Source of the DNA: Lutraria lutraria
Taxonomy: Eukaryota > Mollusca > Bivalvia > Venerida > Mactridae
Assembly (NCBI GenBank): GCA_964023205.1
Contig: OZ026843.1
Location: forward strand, 791,029-855,028
Direction: 5' to 3'
Length of the DNA: 64,000 bases
The notes beneath the pieces were generated by a model that had not been told where the DNA came from, did not search any database, and saw nothing but the letters and a program-made list of their open reading frames with translations. Made by a program: the position numbers and the translations under genes. Below are positions 35,101 to 42,344 of the stretch, in pieces (within the stretch, counting starts at the first letter, position 1; each line of letters opens with the position of its first letter).

Positions 35101-37384
35101 CAACATGAAGTTATGTGCCACAGCTAATTTTCAGTATGAAATTTTATGATTCTGTTGTGTACCTTTAAAATGCTGTAGTAAAACTATGATTGTTGACCAA
35201 ATAGCATAATTTCTTTGTTCTTTAGCTTGTTTTGTAGGGTGAAAAAGGCTTTCAAATGTAAATGTGGGAAGAGTTACAGAACGGCACAGAAACTTCGTGC
35301 TCACATGATAGCAAAGCACTCTACAACTGAATTGCTCAAACAAAATTCTGCAGTTAATTTGACATCATCTACCCTGACTACGCAGCAGGTATGTACAAAA
35401 TTGTGCGGTCATGCAGGGCCGGCAAAATCTGATTTTGACTTACTTGTCAATTTTGCCAGAAGCATTTCTCAACTTGTCTGTATGATATTTATATAGTAAA
35501 TTCTGGAAATGTTCACTTGTCCGTACAGGCTGTGGGACAACCTGGGCAATACGGACAATCGATTTTGCCGCCCCTGTCCATGGCTGTTGTCCAGTTGTTA
35601 CAGTGCAGTGGTTTGTATTTGAAGAACCTGGTCACAGCAGGTTTTACCCTTCTTTGAAAATTTTATATAATAAAAGTTGGTTTTCCTCCACATGAGAAGT
35701 TGTGGCTCCTTCTTCTGAATTTCTTTGTTTATATATTGAGTTTTACGCCCCTTTTCAACAGTCAAAGTCATATAAGGCAGACAGTTCACCTAATCATCGT
35801 TCCTGGGAAGAACCAGTACTAGACTCTCATCCTCCGTAAGCAACTGCCTACTTTCTCACATAAAGAGACACGGTCGGTAGCGGGGCTTGAACCCACGACC
35901 CTCGATCAGTGAGAGGTTACAGTGATTTGAAGTCAGTGACTTTAACCACTCGACCACGGAGGCGGGTCGGCTCCTTTTGGCTTAGTGAACTGCTCGCCCT
36001 ATATAACTATTGTTGAAAAACTGCATTAAACCCACTGAAACAGAAACATACAAATCTGGCTTAAAATCAATGGAATTTTTCAAACATTTTCTAAAGGGCT
36101 TGTGGGTAAAAAAATGTTTGCACAGTAGCCATAGAAAACATATCTTGTTGTTTAATTAACCAAATGGTAGTTTTATGTCCAATTATACTTTTATAATGCA
36201 TAAATTCTCAATACTATTTTATATTATTACTGATATGCATTTTAGATATTGTCCTATTACAATATAAATTGTCTGACTACACACAGATATATGAACTGTC
36301 TGTACTGACATATTTGTATTTGCACTATTACCAGTAAATTATGCTTTTACATAAGGCCATACATATTCTCTTTAGGGTTTCTAGACCGAAAAATATTGGG
36401 GTTAATATCGTGCAAATACATTGCAGCCTCTCCAAAGCAACACCCTTTAGGAGTAGCAAAATAATGTTGTAGAGAGGTTGTTGCTCTGGAGAAGTTAGAT
36501 TAATAGTTAAATCATGCAGTGGGAAAAAATCACACTGTTGTTGAAGGGAGGTTGTTGCTCAAGAGAGGGCCGCTCTGGAGAGGTTGTACGGTATATTTTT
36601 GGGGAGGGTGAACATTCCCTTTTCACGTCGGAGCTTAATGGTAAATGTAAACATATTTTCTGGTGTATAGTGTGATCTTCTCTTGCACAAATAGGTTCAA
36701 ATGAAGTACAGTCAAACCTGTGTAAGCAGCCTGCTCCGAATAAAGGCCACCCTGGGAATAAAGGCCACCCTGGGAATAAAGGCCACCCTGGGAATAAAGG
36801 CCATTCTTTGAAAAACTATCATTAATTATTAAGAACAAAACGACATCCAAATTAAGACCACCTGTCAATAAAGACCACATTCTGTCAAGAGGTTTAACTG
36901 TTTATTGATTCATAGTATTTTTATCATACTTGATTATAAATGACTACCGTATGTGATTAATGATTAGGATATTTGGTTGGAAGATCAAACGATTCTTATT
37001 CTAATGTGATTTACCTATTTTGTTAATGAATAGAGTAATATTAAGTGCTCTTAATAAACTGTCATGAATTTGGACCTTTTAAGGACATTTTGGATGTGGC
37101 CTCGTGGTTAAAGTTTTAACTAAAACAATTTCTTGTTAACTTTTCAGGCCACTTCTGCTTCACCCATTATGACAAATGCTATTTTCTCCGTCCCGCCATC
37201 TGTAGCTCAGTCAGCACTTGCTAATGGCACCTTGACCCAAACTAGTCTAAATCTAGTACCAGTCACCGTGACGACCACAAAACAGGGGCAAATTACTCTT
37301 GCAAGTACTGGAGCCACTCTTCAACTGATTGGCTGTCCACAAACACAAGAAATGATGACATCAGCGGATATGAAGTCAGAATGA
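8094..37384 (+). CDS. JAZF1: JAZF1 orthologue, C2H2 zinc-finger transcriptional cofactor; seven coding exons, 299 aa
   Basis: Seven exons with GT-AG junctions and matching phases give 900 nt (299 codons and TGA). Finger 1 has C11, C16, H29 and H34 (exon 1). After it come the JAZF1 signatures HIEDSHIDGDPKILEKQE and ALSYI, a Lys-rich stretch, RSSTPTG (exon 3) and an acidic DEEDMCSEDEDSDDS block (exon 4). Finger 2, within KPFACPVPGCKKRYKNVNG, uses C143, C148, H161 and H166. Finger 3, FKCKCGKSYRTAQ, uses C178, C180, H193 and H198. Vertebrate JAZF1 (243 aa) is a nuclear cofactor that binds the orphan receptor TAK1/TR4 (NR2C2) and associates with the NuA4/TIP60 complex. Residues 222-299 (exon 7) form a Thr/Ser/Gln-rich tail absent from the human protein. 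The linker between ALSYI and RSSTPTG is shorter than in human. The first in-frame ATG (8094) is used; 8100 is an alternative. Introns of 0.3-13 kb are packed with transposons. Confidence 0.96.
8515..8587 (+). CDS. JAZF1: JAZF1 exon 2
   Basis: Acceptor CTTTCAG precedes 8515 and donor GTACGA follows 8587. Encodes residues 36-59, DGDPKILEKQEGQQPPHLAL then SYIL, the most conserved linker after finger 1. Only 315 bp separate it from exon 1. Confidence 0.95.
8588..9552. other. JAZF1 intron 2, 5' segment
   Basis: A stretch at about 8663-8700 (GATTGGGAAAGGTACC and following) recurs inverted at about 21012-21050, so it is a dispersed repeat fragment. Nothing else assignable. Confidence 0.4.
9553..10470. 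mobile_element. pogo/Tigger-like non-autonomous element
   Basis: Ends CAGTAAAACCCCGATTATTC (9553) and, read inward from 10470, CAGTAAAACCTCGATTATCC. TA duplications flank it at 9551-9552 and 10471-10472. Subterminal TTCGGATAATC/GATTATTCG motifs recur inside both ends. CAGTAAAACC...TTATCCG with a TA target is typical of pogo/Tigger elements of the Tc1/mariner superfamily. No DDE transposase frame is present; the 120-codon ORF at 9528-9890 overlaps the TIR and is spurious. Confidence 0.85.
10747..10870 (+). mobile_element. Degenerate tRNA-derived SINE
   Basis: Begins GCCTCCGTGGTCGATG, like the SINE heads at 54502 and 59686. It carries a B-box-like GGATTCGAATCC near 10791. The remainder is too diverged to delimit. 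Confidence 0.45.
11134..11307. mobile_element. Short TIR element (hAT-like MITE)
   Basis: CAGGGGTGTGA at 11134 and TCACACCCCTG ending 11307 are perfect inverted ends. Body of 174 bp with no coding capacity. Flanking GCATT occurs on both sides, but the target duplication is not clear. Confidence 0.55.
12078..12180 (+). repeat. Dispersed repeat with NRF-1- and ETS-like motifs
   Basis: Similar, in inverted orientation, to about 20893-20984: shared GGCCCTTTCCC, AACTxGGTxxxxTCCCTT and CTACTTCCGxGGACTAT. Contains TGCGCATGCGCT at about 12138-12149. It is a repeat, not evidence of a gene. Confidence 0.45.
12920..13775. mobile_element. pogo/Tigger-like non-autonomous element, second family
   Basis: CAGTAAAACTCGCTTATAAC at 12920 against CCGTAAAACTCACTTACAGC read inward from 13775, with TA at 12918-12919 and 13776-13777. 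Interior carries at least seven copies of a CTGTAACCGAGTT motif, mostly near the ends. No transposase frame. Confidence 0.8.
14215..14300 (+). ncRNA. tRNA-like pol III module, decayed (A)
   Basis: TAGCGCAGTTGG (14222-14233) matches the A-box consensus TRGCNNAGYNGG exactly. The B box position is weak (GTGTGAGACCG near 14277). A TTTTT run follows at 14299. Its upstream CAGTTAGGATAAT...ATAGTGAC block also precedes module B, so this looks like a SINE or retro-tRNA, not a working tRNA. Confidence 0.4.
14766..16217 (+). mobile_element. Recent 5'-truncated L1-like LINE with 13-bp target duplication
   Basis: ATGTCAGAATGTT is duplicated at 14766-14778 and 16205-16217, inside the type 1 element. The insert 14779-16204 is the 3' end of an L1/Tx1-like ORF2, with 3' UTR, AATAAA (16162-16167) and a 22-base poly(A). 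Confidence 0.92.
14779..15926 (+). pseudogene. LINE ORF2 C-terminal fragment, open to its stop
   Basis: About 382 codons, read from KEGGLKMIDIPSYICSLKIK to the stop at 15926. L1-type landmarks are the GGLKMIDI motif just after the reverse transcriptase domain, WLQTRIIHRILATNT, and the terminal Cys knuckle CTFCKKLEETISHLFWDC (C, C, H, C). The RT and endonuclease domains are absent by 5' truncation. The apparent start at 14748 belongs to the host repeat, so this fragment cannot make a functional protein. The intact frame and poly(A) point to recent insertion. Confidence 0.9.
17103..18212 (+). mobile_element. Tandem-core element type 1, second copy
   Basis: Complete: head at 17103 (lacking one internal ACAAAGTG), about seven 145-bp monomers, tail GGGCCATCTTGGCCCTCTTG ending at about 18212. 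It begins only 28 bases after the end of the previous copy, in the same orientation. Confidence 0.8.
18590..18675 (-). ncRNA. tRNA-like pol III module, decayed (B)
   Basis: Minus strand: A box TGGCGCAGTTGG (18671-18660), B box AGTTCGAACCT (18618-18608), and an eight-T run (18594-18587) thirteen bases after the B box. The acceptor strands (GTCTGGT against CGGTCGT) do not pair, so a working tRNA is unlikely. Confidence 0.45.
18700..19860. other. JAZF1 intron 2, no assignable feature
   Basis: AT-rich intron DNA. The block 18765-18800 is an inverted copy of about 14075-14110 (the upstream part of the tRNA-like repeat). Confidence 0.3.
19871..19955 (+). ncRNA. tRNA-like pol III module, decayed (C)
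   Basis: A-box-like TGGCTGAGAGG (19879-19889), weak B box GCGTTCAAAAC (19923-19933), and a T run starting near 19945. Confidence 0.35.
20281..20355 (-). ncRNA. tRNA-like pol III module, decayed (D)
   Basis: Minus strand: A-box-like TAGCGTAAAGG (20346-20336) and B box GGTTCGAACC (20294-20285). No strong T run immediately follows. Confidence 0.35.
20893..21060 (-). repeat. Dispersed repeat (inverted copies near 8.66 and 12.1 kb)
   Basis: Read on the minus strand it contains GATTGGGAAAGGTACC (as at about 8670) and GGCCCTTTCCCTTAACTAGG with CTACTTCCGGGGACTAT (as at about 12080-12170). So the 8.66-kb and 12.1-kb pieces belong to one family. Confidence 0.5.
21325..21358. repeat. GA and poly-G low-complexity tract
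   Basis: (AG)n followed by ACAG and a run of about 14 G. A G run of this length can stall polymerases or form quadruplexes. Confidence 0.8.
21490..21592. repeat. Fragment of the 32-bp-TIR element
   Basis: Ends GCGAACCCATGTATGTGTAT then ATAAGTCCTTG, matching the right TIR of the element at 24364-24869. The preceding GATTCACGTCGCTTCTGCGG region matches that element's subterminal DNA. Confidence 0.55.
21697..21797 (+). CDS. JAZF1: JAZF1 exon 3
   Basis: Acceptor TATCTTTCAG precedes 21697 and donor GTAAAC follows 21797. Encodes KHFTKGVQSKKDADKKKAK, then HRVPSPLSIRSSTPTG. The Lys-rich run may be a nuclear localisation signal (inference). RSSTPTG matches human JAZF1 exactly. The preceding intron is 13.1 kb. 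Confidence 0.93.
22342..22441 (+). CDS. JAZF1: JAZF1 exon 4 (acidic region)
   Basis: Acceptor CTATTACAG precedes 22342 and donor GTAACA follows 22441. Encodes SDLGDEEDMCSEDEDSDDS, then YTTQEEFTTELIL, aligning with the acidic ESDSDESWTTE block of the vertebrate protein. Confidence 0.93.
22710..23848 (+). mobile_element. Tandem-core element type 1, third copy (JAZF1 intron 4)
   Basis: Complete head (TAGCTCACATGTCACAAAGT) and tail (GGGCCATCTTGGCCCTCTTG). Monomer order closely matches the copies at 17103, 33583 and 46033. Confidence 0.8.
24127..24261. repeat. 14-bp tandem repeat, nine copies
   Basis: Unit ATATCTCATCAACC, no mismatches seen in nine consecutive copies plus a partial one. Confidence 0.95.
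24364..24869. mobile_element. MITE with perfect 32-bp inverted ends
   Basis: CAAGGACTTATATACATACA (24364 onward, 32 bp) is exactly complementary to 24838-24869. CCATAGT flanks both sides (7-bp duplication). 506 bp, non-coding. Confidence 0.85.
24991..26876 (+). mobile_element. Composite tandem-core element (diverged type 1 plus another monomer type)
   Basis: Type 1 head at 24991 and tail GGGCCATGTTGGCCCTCTTG ending at about 26876. The middle (about 25415-26030) uses a different monomer (GATTCGATC, ATTATGGCCCTTTGTT). A second truncated head, GTTGAGCTATTTATGATCAC, lies near 26035. Two copies have probably fused or nested. Confidence 0.6.
26877..28568. other. JAZF1 intron 4, mostly unique
   Basis: AT-rich. 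A solo head-like hairpin (GTCCCCCACACTGAAGAATG, then GGTGGGGGC) lies near 27568-27596. No gene seen. Confidence 0.3.
28569..29317 (+). mobile_element. Tandem-core element, type 4
   Basis: Self-complementary head ATACCCCCATTAGAAAGTGA then GGGGCTAT, and tail TGACACTCTTGTT. The core is about 160-bp monomers marked by TGAAAATTGACTAAAAATxC at about 28819, 28979 and 29139. Confidence 0.6.
29676..29796. repeat. Long near-perfect hairpin (foldback, about 50-bp arms)
   Basis: TTTTCATAATGTCCTTGTTA through CTGTCATATTA pairs with TAATATGACTGTCTGAAGCC through CATTATGAAAA, with a loop of about 20 bases. Lies inside JAZF1 intron 4. Confidence 0.8.
30181..31370. repeat. 37-bp minisatellite, 32 copies
   Basis: Unit TATAATACACCAACCAGTCT then TTATTGGTAGTACTAAG. 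A second form has GGTATCACTAAG. One unit near 31171 has a 6-base insertion (ACATGT); without it the array is exactly 32 x 37. TATAATACACC and TATAACGTACAC forms are rare. Confidence 0.95.
31371..31912. other. JAZF1 intron 4, no assignable feature
   Basis: AT-rich intron DNA, no recognisable repeat end or gene. Confidence 0.3.
31913..32036 (+). repeat. Tandem-core element 3' fragment just before JAZF1 exon 5
   Basis: ACAGTTATGGCCCCTGATTC and the tail TGTGACAGGCACTCTTGTTT resemble the ends of types 1 and 4. It stops about 29 bases before the exon 5 acceptor. Confidence 0.5.
32065..32196 (+). CDS. JAZF1: JAZF1 exon 5 (zinc finger 2)
   Basis: Acceptor TATTTTCAG precedes 32065 and donor GTCAGT follows 32196. 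Encodes a near-invariant finger, PFACPVPGCKKRYKNVNG then MKYHARHGHRKDS. Transposon remnants end about 30 bp before it and start about 40 bp after it, so it is an island in repeat DNA. Confidence 0.96.
32236..32616 (+). mobile_element. Short tandem-core element, type 5, with nuclear-receptor-like sites
   Basis: Head ATGCACCCTTTTGTAGAAAT then GGGGTTG; two monomers 140 bp apart (CAGATTTGGTT at 32361 and 32501); tail GCATCTGTGTTTCACAAACA then CTTCTTGTT. At 32429-32445 is the perfect palindrome AAGGTCACAGTGACCTT, an estrogen-response-element consensus, overlapped by TCAAGGTCA (32427-32435). Confidence 0.6.
32818..32891. repeat. Fragment of the CAGTCAAACC MITE family
   Basis: GAAGACCACCTGTAGATAAA then GGCCACATTTTGTC matches the right half of the element at 36709-36900. 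Confidence 0.45.
32897..33143 (+). mobile_element. Truncated tandem-core element type 1 (head and first monomer only)
   Basis: Complete 5' head, then homology stops abruptly at 33143, where a segment identical to 45594 onward begins. Confidence 0.8.
33144..34753 (+). repeat. 1.6-kb duplicated segment (copy A), partner of 45594-47204
   Basis: From TCTGTTGCCATGG at 33144 to the type 1 tail, near identity with 45594-47204 at a constant offset of 12450 (12451 after one inserted base). It holds about 440 bp of non-repetitive DNA followed by a complete type 1 element. Confidence 0.92.
33583..34753 (+). mobile_element. Tandem-core element type 1, copy inside duplicated segment A
   Basis: Head TAGCTCACATGTCACAAAGT at 33583, 145-bp monomers, tail ending CTCTTGTT at 34753. 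Confidence 0.8.
34754..35237. other. JAZF1 intron 5, no firm feature
   Basis: A loose direct repeat (TTTAGTTTGAAA...TTCAGGTACCAACxTG...GTTATG) recurs near 34955 and 35075. No gene. Confidence 0.3.
35238..35388 (+). CDS. JAZF1: JAZF1 exon 6 (zinc finger 3)
   Basis: Acceptor TTTTGTAG precedes 35238 and donor GTATGT follows 35388, phase 0. Encodes VKKAFKCKCGKSYRTAQKLR, then AHMIAKH and a Ser/Thr/Leu-rich run ending TLTTQQ. The short C-x-C spacing of finger 3 (C178, C180) is the same as in human. Confidence 0.95.
35615..36050 (+). mobile_element. SINE-like element (family 2), interrupted by another SINE
   Basis: Left part (GGTTTTACCCTTCTTTGAAA, TTTTCCTCCACATGAGAAGT) and right part (GAACTGCTCGCCCTATATAA, GCATTAAACCCACTGAAA) match the two flanks of the 26-bp minisatellite at 39.5 and 41.7 kb. 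Broken by the insertion at 35712-35968. Confidence 0.65.
35712..35968 (-). mobile_element. tRNA-derived SINE (family 1)
   Basis: Minus strand: tRNA-like head CCTCCGTGGTCGAGTGGTTA with a B box GGGTTCAAGCC, body GAGTCTAGTACTGGTTCTTC, and tail AAAAGGGGCGTAAAACTC. Flanked by GGCTCCTT at 35704-35711 and 35969-35976. Confidence 0.85.
36709..36900. mobile_element. 192-bp MITE (CAGTCAAACC family) with internal 18-bp repeat
   Basis: CAGTCAAACCTGTGTAAG against CAGTTAAACCTCTTGACAG read inward from the right end. Inside, GGGAATAAAGGCCACCCT is repeated about four times. Related copies at 49496-49672 and 32818-32891. Confidence 0.65.
37148..37384 (+). CDS. JAZF1: JAZF1 exon 7 (C-terminal extension and stop)
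   Basis: Acceptor AACTTTTCAG precedes 37148 and TGA ends at 37384. Encodes 78 residues beginning ATSASPIMTNAIFSVPPSV. They are rich in Thr, Gln, Val and Ala (VTVTTTKQGQITLAST), like the Q/T/V-rich activation segments of factors such as Sp1 (inference from composition). Human JAZF1 ends soon after finger 3, so this exon is extra relative to vertebrates. Confidence 0.88.
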   Translation, partial: ATSASPIMTNAIFSVPPSVAQSALANGTLTQTSLNLVPVTVTTTKQGQITLASTGATLQLIGCPQTQEMMTSADMKSE

Positions 37385-38068
37385 GAAAGTTGTTCTTCAA
37401 GATGTCATTTTCTCTGTTTTTATTAGAATATAGTGAGCTATTCTTGTTCACTGCTACTATTTGCCACATTTTTGCCATCAGGGAATATTGGAAAATTCTG
37501 TCAGAATTATGAATAAGCTGACATATTGGTTTATATTATCAAGTGCTGTACTGTATGGTCAGCTGTTGATATTCAAAAACTTACATACATCTCAACTAGT
37601 TGTAATTAAATATAAGGAAATCATGGGAATGTAATCAGAAGTAACTCTCTCAGTGATTTGAGTTTTTTTACTATTTGCTAGGATTGCCTCAGATCGCTTC
37701 AGGATCACCTGCAGTGTATTTTGATAATAATTAAAAATGTATATAATTATGTTAGGCTCTCATAATGCTTCCCAGACAGTTTATATCATCCTGGATGTTG
37801 CTGAATGAAGTAGATTTAGGACAGTATGAAGCTTGATGTGCAGAGTTGATCCTGCCATGGATGTTATATAAGATAGAGTGTTGAGCAAAATGGCCTAAAA
37901 TTTGATTAAAAATCAAAACTGTAGATTAGTCTCTACTGCGCAACAAGCTTGTAACTATTTGATTAATTGATGTATAGACTGTTATACCATTATCATGTTA
38001 CAATGATTTAAAAATTATTTATCCATTTAGCGATAGACACCTTTTGATTATGAAATGCTGTAATTTTT
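37385..38068 (+). other. Probable JAZF1 3' UTR and downstream flank
   Basis: Follows the stop codon and precedes the first downstream repeat. Two ATTAAA variants (37730-37735 and 37905-37910) could be poly(A) signals. No canonical AATAAA is seen here, so the 3' end is not fixed. Confidence 0.4.
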
Positions 38069-39085
38069 TAGCTCACCTGATTCATCAGGTGAGCTTTTGG
38101 GATCGTTGAATGTCCGTCGTCTGTCCACAATTAGTTTGTTTACACTCTAGCAACTGCAGCTCTTAACGAATCTTGATTAGACTTGCTCACAATGTATATG
38201 GCCACAATGTCTTGGCTAAGTTCGATTATGGGCAAAATCGGACAATAACTTTTAGATTTATGGGCCCTTGAATTACAAAATTTGCTATATTTAGCTTGTT
38301 TACACTCTAGCGCCTTCATTTATTCACCAATCCTGATAATATTCCAGTAAATGTGTATAACCAAAGGATCTTGTACAAGTTTGGTTATGGGCGGAATCGG
38401 ACCAGAACTTCAAGAGTTATGGGCCCTTGACTTTGAAAATGTGCTATATTTTAGCTTGTTTACACTCTAGCGCCTTCATTTATTCACCAATCCTAATAAT
38501 GTATTCAGTAAATGTGTATAACCAAAAGATCTTAAACAAGTTCGATTATGGGCAATATCGGACCAGAACTTCAAGAGTTATGGGCCCTTGACTTGGAAAA
38601 TTTGCTATATTTGAGTTTGTTTACACTCTAGCGCATTCATTTATTCACCAATCCTAATCATATTTTCAGTAAATGTGTATAACCAAAGGATCTTGTACAA
38701 GTTTGGTTATGGGCGGAATCGGACCAGAACTTCAAGAGTTATGGGCCCTTGACTTTGAAAATGTGCTATATTTTAGCTTGTTTACACTCTAGCGCCTTCA
38801 TTTATTCACCAATCCTAATAATGTATTCAGTAAATGTGTATAACCACAAGGTCTTGGACAAGTTCGATTATGGGCAAAATCGGACCAGAACTTCAAGAGT
38901 TATGGGCCCTTGACTTAGAAAATGTGCTACATTTGAGTTTAACAGTATTATACCTTCATTGTTGGTTTTGATCTCAAAATCTACGTAAAAATAAGTTTTA
39001 TGAGATGGAAACTATATTACCTGGTCATTAGTTATTGGCCTTTGTTCTCAGGTGAGCGATAAAGGGCCAATGTGGCCCTCTTGTT
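38069..39085 (+). mobile_element. Tandem-core element, type 2
   Basis: Head AGCTCACCTGA, TTCA loop, TCAGGTGAGCT, a perfect 11-bp stem. Tail GTGAGCGATAAAGGGCCAAT then GTGGCCCTCTTGTTT. Core of 161-bp monomers marked by ACCAGAACTTCAAGAGTTAT at 38401, 38562, 38723 and 38884. The monomer is unrelated to type 1, but the ends are the same. Confidence 0.8.
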
Positions 39086-39384
39086 TTAGTGTGCAATAGA
39101 ACAAGTTACAACAATACAATGGTTTAGCACCGATTATAAACATCTGTCACACACTTTGCGTTTGACCTTGTACAGATAGTGTATAAAGTTTTGAGAATTT
39201 TGCTTTTTGAATAGTTATCTGACTGAATGCTGTCTTGTCAGTTTGGTGAAGTTACTGAATTTATAGCTTTAGTAGTTTCTTAAATGTGAGCTAGGGAATG
39301 TGCAAGCTTCATTACTCTTATGACATTTTCCAATTTTAACTACATCAGGTGTGTGTTCTATTCTGTGTTGTCAGACTGTGTCCC

Positions 39385-41722
39385 TGAACTAAGAGAGTAA
39401 AAACATTGTCTCTGTATTGAGAAAGGGGTTTCGATTCCTGGTCAGGACAGGTCATACCTTTCTACGAAAATTTGACACAAAATGTAGATTTTCCTTCTCA
39501 TATGGAGAATTTGCTGGCTCCCTGTAGAAAGGTAAATTAGTACTGGTTAGAATACAGTCCTGTTAGTACTGGTTAGAATACAGTCCTGTTAGTACTGGTT
39601 AGAATACAGTCCTGTTAGTATTGGTTAGAATACAGTCCTGTTAGTACTGGTTAGAATACAGTCCTGGAAATACTGGTTAGAATACAGTCCTGGAAATACT
39701 GGTTAGAATACAGTCCTGTTAGTACTGGTTAGAATACAGTCCTGTTAGTACTGGTTAGAATACAGTCCTGTTAGTACTGGTTAGAATACAGTCCTGTTAG
39801 TACTGGTTAGAATACAGTCCTGGAAATACTGGTTAGAATACAGTCCTGGAAATACTGGTTAGAATACAGTCCTGTTAGTACTGGTTAGAATACAGTCCTG
39901 TTAGTACTGGTTAGAATACAGTCCTGTTAGTACTGGTTAGAATACAGTCCTGTTAGTACTGGTTAGAATACAGTCCTGTTAGTACTGGTTAGAATACAGT
40001 CCTGTTAGTACTGGTTAGAATACAGTCCTGTTAGTACTGGTTAGAATACAGTCCTGTTAGTACTGGTTAGAATACAGTCCTGTTAGTACTGGTTAGAATA
40101 CAGTCCTGTTAGTACTGGTTAGAATACAGTCCTGGAAATACTGGTTAGAATACAGTCCTGGAAATACTGGTTAGAATACAGTCCTGTTAGTACTGGTTAG
40201 AATACAGTCCTGGAAATACTGGTTAGAATACAGTCCTGGAAATACTGGTTAGAATACAGTCCTGTTAGTACTGGTTAGAATACAGTCCTGTTAGTACTGG
40301 TTAGAATACAGTCCTGGAAATACTGGTTAGAATACAGTCCTGTTAGTACTGGTTAGAATACAGTCCTGTTAGTACTGGTTAGAATACAGTCCTGTTAGTA
40401 CTGGTTAGAATACAGTCCTGTTAGTACTGGTTAGAATACAGTCCTGTTAGTACTGGTTAGAATACAGTCCTGGAAATACTGGTTAGAATACAGTCATGGA
40501 ATTACTGGTTAGAATACAGTCCTGGAAGTACTGGTTAGAATACAGTCCTGTTAGTACTGGTTAGAATACAGTCCTGGAAATACTGGTTAGAATACAGTCC
40601 TGGAAATACTGGTTAGAATACAGTCCTGTTAGTACTGGTTAGAATACAGTCCTGTTAGTACTGGTTAGAATACAGTCCTGGAATTACTGGTTAGAATACA
40701 GTCCTGGAAGTACTGGTTGGAATACAGTCCTGGAAGTACTGGTTAGAATACAGTCCTGGAAATACTGGTTAGAATACAGTCCTGGAAATACTGGTTAGAA
40801 TACAGTCCTGTTAGTACTGGTTAGAATACAGTCCTGTTAGTACTGGTTAGAATACAGTCCTGGAAATACTGGTTAGAATACAGTCCTGTTAGTACTGGTT
40901 AGAATACAGTCCTGTTAGTACTGGTTAGAATACAGTCCTGTTAGTACTGGTTAGAATACAGTCCTGTTAGTACTGGTTAGAATACAGTCCTGGAAATACT
41001 GGTTAGAATACAGTCCTGTTAGTACTGGTTAGAATACAGTCCTGTTAGTACTGGTTAGAATACAGTCCTGTTAGTACTGGTTAGAATACAGTCCTGGAAA
41101 TACTGGTTAGAATACAGTCCTGTTAGTACTGGTTAGAATACAGTCCTGGAAATACTGGTTAGAATACAGTCCTGGAAATACTGGTTAGAATACAGTCCTG
41201 TTAGTACTGGTTAGAATACAGTCCTGGAAATACTGGTTAGAATACAGTCCTGTTAGTACTGGTTAGAATACAGTCCTGGAAATACTGGTTAGAATACAGT
41301 CCTGGAAATACTGGTTATAATACAGTCCTGGAAATACTGGTTAGAATACAGTCCTGGAAGTACTGGTTAGAATACAGTCCTGGAAATACTGGTTAGAATA
41401 CAGTCCTGGAAGTACTGGTTAGAATACAGTCCTGGAAATACTGGTTAGAATACAGTCCTGGAAATACTGGTTAGAATACAGTCCTGGAAATACTGGTTAG
41501 AATACAGTCCTGGAAATACTGGTTAGAATACAGTCCTGTTAGTACTGGTTAGAATACAGTCCTGGAAATACTGGTTAGAATACAGTCCTGTTAGTACTGG
41601 TTAGAATACAGTCCTGGAAATACTGGTTAGAATACAGTCCTGGAAATACTGGTTAGGGGAAACTGCTCCCTATTTACTGAAATCTAGTTGAAAAATGGCA
41701 TTAAACCCTCTGAAATAAAAAT
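39385..41722 (+). mobile_element. SINE-like element (family 2) split by a 26-bp minisatellite
   Basis: Left part (GGGTTTCGATTCCTGGTCAG, TTTTCCTTCTCATATGGAGA) and right part (AACTGCTCCCTATTTACTGA, GCATTAAACCCTCTGAAA) align with the copy at 35615-36050. Between them lies the array 39537-41655. Confidence 0.65.
39537..41655. repeat. 26-bp minisatellite, about 81 copies
   Basis: Unit TTAGTACTGGTTAGAATACA then GTCCTG. The first five bases vary: TTAGT and GAAAT dominate, GAAGT and GAATT are rare. Length is constant. Confidence 0.95.
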
Positions 41723-42344
41723 GTATTGTGAAAGATAATGTTAAGTTTAGTTTGGATTTATAAAGCATTATTTGTAGTGGTGCCTTTATCTATTGTAGCC
41801 ACTGTTAAACATGTGTTATGATAGATAGCTTTCTTTCCTCATTTGTTGAAGAGCACATTCACTAAAATAATTTCTCATATAAAAAGGTTTTAGAGAAAAA
41901 GTGAATTCATTATACCTTTAAAAGGATTGCATGCTCAAAATTAATGTAAAATATCAAATATTATACTGTAAGTTACATTGTAGTTTCCAAGTACAATGGA
42001 TTGTTTTGAAATAATACATTAAATGTATTTTCCCATTCATTTATAACCATGAGTAATTTGTGCTAGAAGATTATTGATGTCTCCTGACTGAAATGAACTA
42101 AGTTAATTTATTGACCTTGCTCTACAACAATCAGTCTTATTGGTTGCTGTTCAATTGAATATTATTTGCACCATAAATTATCCAGATTTTGGATCGTTGG
42201 TCTTCTTGTAACCCCCAGAGCTACTGATCAAAATGTTGTGGGTTTGATTCTCGGCTCTGACTTATGATATTTCAGGGATGTTTTATTCAGTGTTCCCACC
42301 ATAGTACCGAGCCCAGTACTGTGTTTAGAAACAAGTGAGGGGGG
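41723..42344. other. Unique AT-rich DNA with a weak tRNA-like B box
   Basis: GTGGGTTTGATTCTCGGC near 42238 resembles a SINE B box. No gene seen. Confidence 0.3.
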
